A DNA stretch of 64,000 nt, from NCBI GenBank assembly GCA_963758945.1, contig CAVWXY010000006.1:806001-870000 (forward strand). Direction: 5' to 3'. The position numbers and the translations under genes are program-made. Source of the stretch: VAZQ01 sp963758945 (GTDB lineage Bacteria; Pseudomonadota; Alphaproteobacteria; Rhizobiales; Xanthobacteraceae). Positions 51,214 through 58,858 of this stretch are shown one piece after another (position 1 is the first letter of the stretch; each line of letters starts with the position of its first letter). The notes below the pieces were generated by a model that saw only the letters and a list, made by a program, of their open reading frames with translations, was not told the origin of the DNA and made no database searches.

Positions 51214-51288
51214 TAGTGTGGCTTTGGATTTGACGTTCCTACAGGAACTCGCGGCAATGCTGGTAGGAACGTCAAATCCGCCACACTA
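51214..51288. repeat. TAG/CTA-bounded hairpin, copy 11 (arm type GGATTTGACGTTCCTAC)
   Basis: TAGTGTGG...CCACACTA outer stem; GGATTTGACGTTCCTAC-type arms pairing with GTAGGAACGTCAAATCC. It lies immediately upstream of the GlcG-like gene (22 bp before its ATG). Confidence 0.9.
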
Positions 51289-51309
51289 GACCGAGTTGGA
51301 GACAGGACC

Positions 51310-51828
51310 ATGCGAACTCGTTTCTTGATTGCGCTCGGTGTCGGTTCGGCGCTCGCACTGGGCGGCGCCGCGCTCGCTCAGCAGCCGGCACCGTCGCCCC
51401 CGCCCGCGGCGCCCGCTCCCCCGCCTGAATACGGGCCGCCGATCACGAACGAGCAGGCCAAGGCGGTCGCCGCCGCCGCCGTTGCCGAGGCCAAGAAGAA
51501 CAACTGGCGCATGGCGTTCAGCATCGTCGGCCCGGCCGGCGACCTTGTCTATTTCGAGCGGATGGACGGCACGCAGATGGCCTCGATCGAGCTCGCTCAC
51601 AGCAAGGCGCGCACCGCCGCGCTGTTCCGCCGCCCGAGCAAGGTCTTCGCGGATCAATATGCCGTCGGCAATACGGCCTTCACGACCTTTCCCCAACGGC
51701 CGGTGGCCTCGGAAGGCGGCGTTCCGATTGCCGTCGACGGCAAGATCGTGGGCGCCATCGGAGCGAGCGGGGGCACCGGCCAGCAGGACGGCATGGCCGC
51801 GGCCGCCGGTGCAGGCGCGGCGAAATAG
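51310..51828 (+). CDS. GlcG/HbpS-like heme-binding family protein, secreted
   Basis: 172 residues: signal peptide (MRTRFLIALGVGSALALGGA, ALAQ), a Pro-rich linker, then the GlcG/HbpS fold (ITNEQAKAVAAAAVAEAKKN, FSIVGPAGDLVYFERMDGTQ, ARTAALFRRPSKVFAD, EGGVPIAVDGKIVGAIGASG). Family members bind heme or cobalamin or have no known ligand. The 5' end lies 22 bp from a hairpin repeat, so no ordinary promoter fits between them; the promoter must be within or beyond the repeat. Confidence 0.87.
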   Translation: MRTRFLIALGVGSALALGGAALAQQPAPSPPPAAPAPPPEYGPPITNEQAKAVAAAAVAEAKKNNWRMAFSIVGPAGDLVYFERMDGTQMASIELAHSKARTAALFRRPSKVFADQYAVGNTAFTTFPQRPVASEGGVPIAVDGKIVGAIGASGGTGQQDGMAAAAGAGAAK

Positions 51829-52043
51829 CGCCCGGCAGCGACCGCCGCGCCCTTCCGGCCGTCTTCAGAAACCGCCCCGGCACGATCGGATCGTGCCCCG
51901 GAGCCCCGGGCTGCCGGCCGACCGGTGCCGGCGGTCCGGCATAAGGGTGTAGAAAATCAAGCTTTTTGCCCTTCCGCCGCGGCCGGGTCACTGCCATATA
52001 AAATGTCCGCGAGCCGCCGCCCGGTCTTGGCGGTTCACGTATA

Positions 52044-53390
52044 ATGCCGGAACAATCGATAGCTGGAAGCCGTTTCTTCTCACCAAACCGCCTCGCTCTC
52101 TCCAACCCGGGATGGGGCATGCCGCCCGCGACCTCCTCATCTGTCCTTCGTCGCCGCCGCGACGAAGGCGATACCGCAGCCATCCGAAACGCCGTGCCGA
52201 ACGATCCTCGCGCCATCTGGCGCGACAGCTTCCGCGCGGTGCGCGCGGAGACCGAGCGCCGCGCCGGCCCCCTGAGCGCCGAGGACCAGACGGTACAGTC
52301 GATGCCCGAGGTGAGCCCGACCAAATGGCACCGGGCGCATACCACCTGGTTCCTCGAACAGTTTCTTCTGCTCCCGCACCTCGCCGGCTATCGCGTCTTC
52401 GACCAGCGCTTCGCCTATCTCTTCAACTCCTATTACGTCGCGGCCGGCCCGCGTCATGCGCGGCCCAGGCGCGGCCTGCTCACGCGGCCGGCCTGTGGCG
52501 AGGTCGCCGCGTTCCGCGCCCATGTCGATGCGGGCGTCGAGCGCCTCCTCGCCACCGCCGAGGAGTCGGCCTTGCCGGAGGTGCTGCGCATCCTGGAAAT
52601 CGGCCTCCATCACGAACAGCAGCATCAGGAGCTCATCCTCACCGACATCCTGCACGCCTTCGCGCAGAATCCGGTTGCGCCCGCGTACCAGCCCGATTGG
52701 CAGGCGCCTCGAGCGCGCCCGTTCCCGGCGGGCTTTGCGGAGTTGCCCTGCGGCGTCCACACCATCGGTTTTACCGGCGAGGGATATTGCTTCGACAACG
52801 AGGCGCCCGCCCACCAGGTCCTGCTGCAACCGGCGCGCATCGCGCGCGCTCTCGTCACCAATGCGCAGTGGCTCGAATTCATGGCCGACGCGGCGTATGC
52901 CACGCCGTCGCTGTGGCTCTCGGACGGCTGGGCGGTGGTCGAGGCGGAGGGCTGGAACGCGCCTGGCTACTGGCGCGAGCACGATGGCGCCTGGCTGGCG
53001 TTGACGCTCGGCGGGTTGCGCCCGGTCGATCCGGACGCGCCGGTCGCCCACGTGAGCTATTACGAGGCGGACGCATTCGCGCGTTGGGCCGGCAAGCATC
53101 TGCCGACCGAGGCGGAATGGGAGGTGGCGGCGCGGGGCAACCTCATCGACGACGCTTTCGGTCGCGTATGGCAGTGGACGCGTAGCGCCTATTTGCCCTA
53201 TCCGGGCTACCGCGCCGCGGACGGCGCGCTCGGCGAGTACAACGGCAAATTCATGGTCAACCAGATGGTGCTGCGTGGCAGCTCGCACGCGACTCCCTTG
53301 GGACACGCGCGCGCGAGCTACCGCAATTTCTTCTATCCGTCGGCACGCTGGCAGTTCAGCGGGCTCAGGCTTGCCGACTATGGGGAATGA
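52044..53390 (+). CDS. egtB: Ergothioneine biosynthesis protein EgtB (sulfoxide synthase)
   Basis: A 448-residue non-heme iron enzyme joining hercynine to a cysteine donor in ergothioneine synthesis. The N-terminal DinB-like domain carries the iron ligands: MPEVSPTKWHRAHTTWFLEQ (first His) and EIGLHHEQQHQELILTDILH (HxxxHxE). The C-terminal part is a formylglycine-generating-enzyme-like fold: TNAQWLEFMADAAYATP, AGKHLPTEAEWEVAARG, FMVNQMVLRGSSHATPLGHA. A later start at ATG 52119 would drop a poorly conserved lead. It is followed 35 bp later by egtD, so they form an operon. The C-S lyase (EgtE) is not in the window. Confidence 0.93.
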   Translation: MPEQSIAGSRFFSPNRLALSNPGWGMPPATSSSVLRRRRDEGDTAAIRNAVPNDPRAIWRDSFRAVRAETERRAGPLSAEDQTVQSMPEVSPTKWHRAHTTWFLEQFLLLPHLAGYRVFDQRFAYLFNSYYVAAGPRHARPRRGLLTRPACGEVAAFRAHVDAGVERLLATAEESALPEVLRILEIGLHHEQQHQELILTDILHAFAQNPVAPAYQPDWQAPRARPFPAGFAELPCGVHTIGFTGEGYCFDNEAPAHQVLLQPARIARALVTNAQWLEFMADAAYATPSLWLSDGWAVVEAEGWNAPGYWREHDGAWLALTLGGLRPVDPDAPVAHVSYYEADAFARWAGKHLPTEAEWEVAARGNLIDDAFGRVWQWTRSAYLPYPGYRAADGALGEYNGKFMVNQMVLRGSSHATPLGHARASYRNFFYPSARWQFSGLRLADYGE

Positions 53391-53425
53391 GCGCACGCGC
53401 GCGATGTGACGAGCGGAGTTGAGAG

Positions 53426-54415
53426 ATGGCTGCACAGACTCGTGCCGCGCTACGCTACCGGCCTGGCGAGGCGGATGCGTCGCGGGAGGATTCGGCGTTC
53501 GCGCGTGATGTCGTCGCCGGCTTGACGGCGCGGCCCAAGCGGCTCCCGCCGAAATATTTCTACGACCGGGCGGGCGCGCAATTGTTCGAGGACATCACGG
53601 CGCTGCCGGAATATTACCTGACCCGTTGCGAGCTCGAGATCCTGCGCGACCGCGCGGCCGAGATGGCGCGCTTCTTGCCGGCGGGCTCGGCGTTGATCGA
53701 ATTCGGCAGCGGGTCGAGCAAGAAGGTGAGGATCCTGCTCGCGGCGGCGCCGACGATTGCAGCCTATGTGCCGGTCGACATTTCCTCGCAAATGCTCGTC
53801 CAGGAGGCGGAGGAGCTTCGTCGCGATCATCCGCGCCTTGCCGTTCTGCCGGTCGAAGCCGACTTCACGCAGCCGTTCTCTCTCCCTGCGGCAGTGGCCG
53901 GGATGGCGCATACCGGATTCTTCCCGGGATCGACGATCGGAAATTTCGAGCCGCATGAAGCCTGCTCGTTCCTGCGCCACGCCGGGCGCATGCTGGGAGG
54001 CGGCGCAGCCTTGATCATCGGGGTCGATCTGGTGAAGGACCCGAGCATCCTCAACGCCGCCTATGACGACGAGGCCGGCATCACCGCCAAGTTCAACCTC
54101 AACCTGCTCGCGCGCATCAACCGCGAGCTCGGCGCCGACTTCGACCTTGCAAGCTTCAGCCACCACGCCTTCTACAATTCCGAGCGCCACCGCATCGAAA
54201 TGCACCTCGCCAGCAAGAAGCGCCAGAAGGTGCGGGTGGCCGGCCGGGCCGTCGAGTTCCGCGCCGGCGAGACGATCCACACCGAGAACAGCTACAAATA
54301 TACGATCGAGTCCTTCGGTGCCCTGGCGCGCGGCTCCGGATGGACTCCGGTCGCCGTCTGGACCGACGCCGGCGCAAATTTCTCCATCCAGGCGCTGGTA
54401 TTCGAGGAGAAGTAG
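53426..54415 (+). CDS. egtD: L-histidine N-alpha-methyltransferase EgtD
   Basis: 329 residues, trimethylating histidine to hercynine with SAM, the first step of ergothioneine synthesis. Typical sequence: LPPKYFYDRAGAQLFEDITA, LPEYYLTRCELEIL, ALIEFGSGSSKKVRILL (SAM glycine loop), YVPVDISSQML, FFPGSTIGNFEP, LIIGVDLVKD, FNLNLLARINRELGADFD, and IHTENSYKY near the C-terminus. Length is standard. GAGTTGAGAGATGG supplies the ribosome site. Operon with egtB. Confidence 0.95.
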   Translation: MAAQTRAALRYRPGEADASREDSAFARDVVAGLTARPKRLPPKYFYDRAGAQLFEDITALPEYYLTRCELEILRDRAAEMARFLPAGSALIEFGSGSSKKVRILLAAAPTIAAYVPVDISSQMLVQEAEELRRDHPRLAVLPVEADFTQPFSLPAAVAGMAHTGFFPGSTIGNFEPHEACSFLRHAGRMLGGGAALIIGVDLVKDPSILNAAYDDEAGITAKFNLNLLARINRELGADFDLASFSHHAFYNSERHRIEMHLASKKRQKVRVAGRAVEFRAGETIHTENSYKYTIESFGALARGSGWTPVAVWTDAGANFSIQALVFEEK

Positions 54416-54443
54416 CCCGGATACGTCGTGGTATCTTGCCCCC

Positions 54444-55355
54444 ATGCCGATCTGCGAAGCTGATCCTTGGCGCCTGCAATATTTCGTTGACGCGAACTGC
54501 CCGCCCGGCGTGAACATTCCAACCGAGGACAGCGACGCCTGGCTCTGGTATCCGGACCACCGCTGGGTCTACGACAAGATCGCGGTCGCGGCGAGCCAGG
54601 GCCTCGATGCCGGCCCGCACGGCGTGACGCCGCCCGCCTATCCGGTGTTCTCAAAGCCGATCACCAATCTCAAGGGCATGGGCATTGCGAGCCGCGTCCT
54701 CCACTCGCAGGCCGACTACGAGCAGAGCCTCACGCCCGGCCACATGTGGATGACGCTGCTGGACGGCCGCCACGTCAGCTCGGACGTCGCCGTGGTCGCG
54801 GGCGAGCCACGCTGGTGGCGCCATGTCACCGGGCGGCCGGGCGGGGAGGGAACGTTCGACTATTGGACCGTGCATGCTGCCGGCGACCCGGCCATCGAGG
54901 ACTATTGCGGCGCCTGGATCCGCAAGCATCTGCCCGGCTATAGCGGCATCCTCAACACCGAGACCATCGGCGGCCGCATGATCGAGGTGCACCTGCGCAT
55001 GAGCGACCAGTGGCCGGACCTCTACGGCGCCGGTTGGGTCGACGCGGTCGTACGTCTCTATCACGAGCGGCGTTGGGTGTTCGCCGATGACGACCGGCGC
55101 GACGGATACAGCGTGGTGCTGTTCGGGCCGCACGGGGAGCGCTATCGCCACCCGCCGCCCGCGCTCGCGGCGCAGGTGCGGCAGCTCTCGGGCGTGTCGA
55201 GCGTGCAGATCACGTTCGATGAGGACAAGGAGCCCGACCGCCACGCCATGCCCCCCGGCGGCTTCCGCCTCGCAGTCGTGAATGGCTGGGACCTGCAAGC
55301 CGCTCGTGCTGGGCGCGAGATCCTGCGCACGCACTTTCTCGCCCGCGCGGCGTGA
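54444..55355 (+). CDS. Conserved hypothetical protein downstream of egtD
   Basis: 303 residues from ATG 54444, 28 bp after egtD in the same direction, so plausibly the third gene of the operon. I do not recognise a named family. Well-formed segments are YFVDANCPPGVNIPTEDSDA, YPVFSKPITNLKGMGIASRV, GHMWMTLLDGRHVSSDVAVV, GEPRWWRHVTG, ETIGGRMIEVHLRMSDQWPD and YSVVLFGPHGERY. The KPITNLKGMG glycine loop and EVHLR acidic strand recall ATP-grasp enzymes, but this is a weak visual impression. No signal peptide or membrane helix. Confidence 0.7.
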   Translation: MPICEADPWRLQYFVDANCPPGVNIPTEDSDAWLWYPDHRWVYDKIAVAASQGLDAGPHGVTPPAYPVFSKPITNLKGMGIASRVLHSQADYEQSLTPGHMWMTLLDGRHVSSDVAVVAGEPRWWRHVTGRPGGEGTFDYWTVHAAGDPAIEDYCGAWIRKHLPGYSGILNTETIGGRMIEVHLRMSDQWPDLYGAGWVDAVVRLYHERRWVFADDDRRDGYSVVLFGPHGERYRHPPPALAAQVRQLSGVSSVQITFDEDKEPDRHAMPPGGFRLAVVNGWDLQAARAGREILRTHFLARAA

Positions 55356-55431
55356 TTGCTACGCCGTTCCGCGCCTTTGCCGATCCGACATACGTTGCTA
55401 AAAGAGCGTCGAACCAAGCGAGGGCGTGCCC

Positions 55432-56306
55432 ATGAAAATCGTCGGTTTCGAAGCCAATGGCGGACTGCATCTCGGTGTGGTCGAGGGCGACCAGGTGATC
55501 GATCTGCAGGCGGTCGACAAGACCATCCCCGGCGATCTCGGCGAATGCCTGCGCCGCGGCAACGGCGACTTGTCGGCGCTCAAGGATGCCGCCAGGCGCG
55601 CACCCGCGGCCGCGCGCCGCCCGCTCGCGGGTTTGCAATTCGGTCTGCCGGTGGCGGCGCCCGGCAAGGTCATCTGCCTCGGCTTGAACTACCTCGATCA
55701 CGTCAAGGAAGGCTCGCAGCGCGACAACGTTCCGAAATTCCCGACCATCTTCATGCGCGGCAACACCTCGCTGGTGCCGCACCGGCAGCCGATCATCCGC
55801 CCGAGAGCCTCCGAGACGCTCGACTACGAGGCCGAGCTCATCTTCGTCGTTGGCAAGCAAGCGAAGCACCTCACCGTCGCGAACGCCTATTCCTGCATCG
55901 CCGGCTATTCCTGCGGCAACGAAGGCTCGGTGCGCGAATATCAGCGCAAGACCACGCAATGGGACATGGGCAAGAATTTCGACCGCACCGGCGGCTTCGG
56001 TCCGTGGATGGTGACGGCGGACGAGCTTCCTCCCGGCGGCAAGGGACTAAAGATCCAGACCCGGCTCAACGGCGAGGTCATGCAGTCGGACAACACCACA
56101 ACATGATGTTCCCGGTGGCCGAGACCATCGCCTACATCACGCAGGGCATCACGCTCGAGCCCGGCGACATCGTCTTCACCGGAACGCCGTCGGGCGTCGG
56201 CCATGCGCGCAAGCCGAACCCGGTCTGGATGAAGCCGGGCGACGCCTGCGAGATCGACATCGAGGGCGTCGGCGTGCTGGTCAACCCGATCGAGGCGGAG
56301 AAGTAA
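55432..56306 (+). CDS. Fumarylacetoacetate hydrolase family protein (frameshifted)
   Basis: From ATG 55432: MKIVGFEANGGLHLGVVEGD, KVICLGLNYLDHVKEG, PTIFMRGNTSLVPHRQPIIR, TLDYEAELIFVVGKQAKH (metal-binding ExE region), YSCGNEGSVREYQRKTTQWD, KNFDRTGGFGPW. At about 56085-56100 one base seems missing (GACAACACCACAACATGATG). The other frame continues NMMFPVAETIAYITQGITLE, PGDIVFTGTPSGVG to 56306. Complete protein about 291 residues. Homologues include fumarylpyruvate hydrolase (gentisate pathway) and acylpyruvases. The gentisate-dioxygenase-like gene at 59767 makes the former attractive. Confidence 0.85.
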
Positions 56307-56324
56307 CAGAAAACGCGATGTGAC

Positions 56325-56399
56325 CGTCGTCCCCGCGCAAGCGGGGACCCATATTCCAGAAACCGCGGTTATGGATCCCCGCTTTCGCGGGGATGACAG
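56325..56399. repeat. GTCGTCCCCGC-type twin-hairpin repeat, simple form
   Basis: Hairpins CCCCGCgcaaGCGGGG (56331-56346) and CCCCGCtttcGCGGGG (56377-56392) joined by ACCCATATTCC...GGTTATGGAT. Closely related to 57038-57149. Confidence 0.8.
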
Positions 56400-56447
56400 A
56401 ACGGGTTGCTGAGCATCAGCCTTTCATCCCCCGATCCGGAGACTGCC

Positions 56448-57017
56448 ATGGCCAGCTTGAACGTTGTTTCGATCTGCGGCTCGCTCCGCAAAGGCTCGTA
56501 CAATGCCATGGTGCAGCGGGCGTTGCCGTCGCTCGCGCCGGAGGGCATGACGATCACGCCGGCTCCCTCCTTTGCCGAGTTTCCGCTCTACAACGCCGAC
56601 ATCCAGAACTCGACCGGCTTTCCGGCGCCCGCCGTCGCGCTCGCCGATGCGATCCGCGCGGCCGACGGCGTGATCTTCTGCACGCCCGAATACAATTTTT
56701 CCATTCCGGGCGGGCTGAAGAATGCGATCGACTGGGTGTCGCGGCAGCCGAACCAACCGTTCGCCGGCAAGCCGGTGGCGCTGCAGTCGGCCTCGCCCGG
56801 CCCGGTCGGCGGCGCGCGCGTGCAATACGACCTGCGCAAGGCGATGATGTTCCTCGATGCCTTCACGCTCAACAAGCCGGAAATCTTCATCGGAAATTGC
56901 GCGTCCAAGCTCGACGAGAAGACCGGGGAGATCAAGGACGAGGCGACCCGCGGCTTCATCAAGCAGCAGCTCGCGGCCTTTGCCACCTTCATCGCGCGCG
57001 TCGCGCCGAAGGGCTGA
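56448..57017 (+). CDS. NADPH-dependent FMN reductase family protein
   Basis: A 189-residue flavodoxin-like reductase: LNVVSICGSLRKGSYNAMVQ (FMN phosphate loop GSLRKGSYN), VIFCTPEYNFSIPGGLKNAI, DWVSRQPNQPFAGKPVALQS, ASPGPVGGARVQYDLR. PEYNxSIPGxLKNAIDW is diagnostic for the chromate/quinone/azo reductase group, which reduces FMN or quinones with NAD(P)H. A paralogue follows at 57273. ATG 56448 fits the N-terminus of its paralogue. Cytoplasmic. Confidence 0.92.
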   Translation: MASLNVVSICGSLRKGSYNAMVQRALPSLAPEGMTITPAPSFAEFPLYNADIQNSTGFPAPAVALADAIRAADGVIFCTPEYNFSIPGGLKNAIDWVSRQPNQPFAGKPVALQSASPGPVGGARVQYDLRKAMMFLDAFTLNKPEIFIGNCASKLDEKTGEIKDEATRGFIKQQLAAFATFIARVAPKG

Positions 57018-57037
57018 GCTCTGTCTCCATCCTGGCA

Positions 57038-57149
57038 CGCCGTCGTCCCCGCGCACGCGGGGACCCACATCCCAGAGACCGTGGTTATGGTTCCCCGCAA
57101 CGGGGTCCCCGCGACGCAAGCGTCGCGGGGGGCCCCTCGCGGGGATGAC
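57038..57149. repeat. GTCGTCCCCGC-type repeat, form with an extra hairpin
   Basis: Begins GTCGTCCCCGCGCACGCGGG like 56325-56399, but the second loop carries an additional hairpin (CCCCGCGACG caag CGTCGCGGGG) before CTCGCGGGGATGACAG. A further case of a hairpin nested in a hairpin loop. Confidence 0.8.
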
Positions 57150-57272
57150 AGCCGATATTGTGGCCCGCGCTTGCCCATGCGAGGCCGAGAGTAGCCTTGC
57201 CCGGCCGTACCGTTTCGTTATCAATTCGAATTCGGCGCCCTGGCGGGCGCCGCTCTTCGAGGGGGATCATCC

Positions 57273-57848
57273 GTGGCCGACCAGCAACTCGACGTGCTCG
57301 TGATCTGCGGCTCGTTGCGCAAGGGCTCCTACAATGCCGCGCTCGCGCGCACCTTGCCGGCGCTGGCGCCGGCCGGGCTCGCGCTGCGCCCTGCGTCGTC
57401 GTTCGAGAACTTTCCGATCTACAACCACGACATCCAGGACGCGACCGGCTTCCCCGCCGAGGTCAACGCCTGGGCCGACGCGATCCGCGGCGCGGACGCC
57501 CTGATCATCGTCTCGCCCGAATACAACTGGTCGATTCCCGGCGGGCTGAAGAACGCCATCGACTGGGTGTCGCGCATGAAGGAGCAGCCGTTCAAGGACA
57601 AGCCGGTGGCGCTGCAGTCGTGCGCCGGCGGCATCCTCGGGGGCTCCCGCATGCAATATCACCTGCGGCAGTCGCTGACCTCGGTCGATGCCATCCTGTT
57701 CGGCCGGCCCGAGGTCATCGTCACCTTCGCCGCGCAGAAATTCGATCCAAGCACGCTCGAGCTCAAGGACCAGACCGCGCTCGACCTGATCAAGCAGCAG
57801 CTTTCGAGCTTTGAAAAATTCGTCCGCCGCCTAGTGCGGCGGATTTGA
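57273..57848 (+). CDS. NADPH-dependent FMN reductase family protein, paralogue
   Basis: 191 residues from GTG 57273: LDVLVICGSLRKGSYNAALA, LIIVSPEYNWSIPGGLKNAI, DWVSRMKEQPFKDKPVALQS, CAGGILGGSRMQYHLR. Clearly duplicated from, or a sibling of, the gene at 56448. The final residues (LVRRI) and stop come from a hairpin repeat that begins with CTAG at 57831, so the natural C-terminus after FEKFVRR has been replaced. This should not affect the FMN site. Confidence 0.92.
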   Translation: MADQQLDVLVICGSLRKGSYNAALARTLPALAPAGLALRPASSFENFPIYNHDIQDATGFPAEVNAWADAIRGADALIIVSPEYNWSIPGGLKNAIDWVSRMKEQPFKDKPVALQSCAGGILGGSRMQYHLRQSLTSVDAILFGRPEVIVTFAAQKFDPSTLELKDQTALDLIKQQLSSFEKFVRRLVRRI

Positions 57849-57907
57849 CGTTCCTACCAGCGTTGCCGCGAGTCCGTCGTAGGAACGTCAAATCCAAAGC
57901 CGCACTA
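57832..57907. repeat. TAG/CTA-bounded hairpin, copy 12 (arm type GGATTTGACGTTCCTAC)
   Basis: TAGTGCGGC...GCCGCACTA outer stem; GGATTTGACGTTCCTAC-type arms pairing with GTAGGAACGTCAAATCC. It overlaps the end of the FMN reductase gene and is followed by an IS5-family element at its CTAG. Confidence 0.92.
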
Positions 57908-58674
57908 GGCCATGGACTCATTAAAGCGCATCCAAATTCTTGCTGAGGCAAGTTTTATGGATGCAAGGAAGTTTTCCGGGGTTTTGTCGTAGCGTGTCGC
58001 GATCGCGCGAAAATGCTTGAGTTTATTGAAGAAGCGTTCGACCAGGTTGCGGTAGCGATACAGGAATGACGAGAATGCCGGCACGTGGTGGCGGTTGGGC
58101 ATGGGCTTGATGCAGGCCCAGGCACCGCGCGCAGTCAAGTCTTGGCGCAAGGCGTCGGAGTCATAGGCGGCATCGCCCAGCAGGATGTCGCCTTGGCCGA
58201 GCGAGGCCAGCATGTCAGCGGCGGCGCGGCCGTCATGGGCTTGGCCTTCGGTCAGCTTGAGCGCGATCGGCAGGCCGCTGGCATCGACCAGCGCATGGAT
58301 CTTGGTCGTCAGCCCGCCCCGCGAGCGACCCATGCAACGGGATCGATCGTCTTTTTTTGGGTGTTGGCAGCGTGCTGATGCACGCGGATGCTCGAGGAGT
58401 TGATCATCTGGATGTCGCCATCGTAAGCCTTTGACACGGCCACCAGAATCCGATCCCACACGCCGGCGCGCCGCCACCGGTTGAAGCGGTTCACGCAGGT
58501 CGTATACGGCCCGTAGCGCTCCGGGATGTCGGCCCACGGCGCGCCCGTGCGCAGCCGCCAGAAGATGCCATTGAGCACACGCCGATCGTCGACCCGCGGC
58601 ACCCCGCGCGGCTTGTTCGGCAACAACGGTTGGATCACCGACCATTCAAAGTCCGTCAGATCAAAGCGCGCCAT
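57905..58674 (-). CDS. IS5-family (IS427-like) transposase, two frames
   Basis: Frame A (58674-58309): MARFDLTDFEWSVIQPLLPN, VNRFNRWRRAGVWDRIL, then the first catalytic region INSSSIRVHQ, in which Asp is replaced by Asn-Ser (usually MIDSS). Frame B: MGRSRGGLTTKIHALVDASG, DILLGDAAYDSDALR (second Asp), YRYRNLVERFFNKLKHFRAI (Glu). The join is CAA AAA AAG on the minus strand, a canonical A-AAA-AAG -1 slippery heptamer. The TAG stop is contributed by the CTAG target copy. Confidence 0.87.
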
Positions 58675-58749
58675 CGCAGCCTCCCTCGTTCAGGAGGCTT
58701 GAATTCAGAGTTTCCCAGATTCTGAGAATCCCCTTTATGAGTTCATGAC
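57909..58749 (-). mobile_element. IS5-family (IS427-like) insertion sequence, 841 bp
   Basis: Inverted ends GCCATGGACTCAT and (reverse complement) GTCATGAACTCAT. CTAG stands on both sides (57905-57908 and 58750-58753). Without it the sequence is CACTAGAGTCATAGAGTTGC, the normal linker between hairpin copies 12 and 13. Confidence 0.92.
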
Positions 58750-58767
58750 CTAGAGTCATAGAGTTGC

Positions 58768-58840
58768 TAGTGTCCCTTTGATTCCGAAGTTCGCATCAGA
58801 GGGTGCCGCGGGGTTTGCGAACTTCGGAATCGGGACACTA
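58768..58840. repeat. TAG/CTA-bounded hairpin, copy 13 (arm type GATTCCGAAGTTCGCA)
   Basis: TAGTGTCCC...GGGACACTA outer stem; GATTCCGAAGTTCGCA with TGCGAACTTCGGAATC-like arm (one mismatch). It ends 18 bp before the ATG of the SDR gene. Confidence 0.9.
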
Positions 58841-58858
58841 GCCCCGAAGGAGTAAGCC

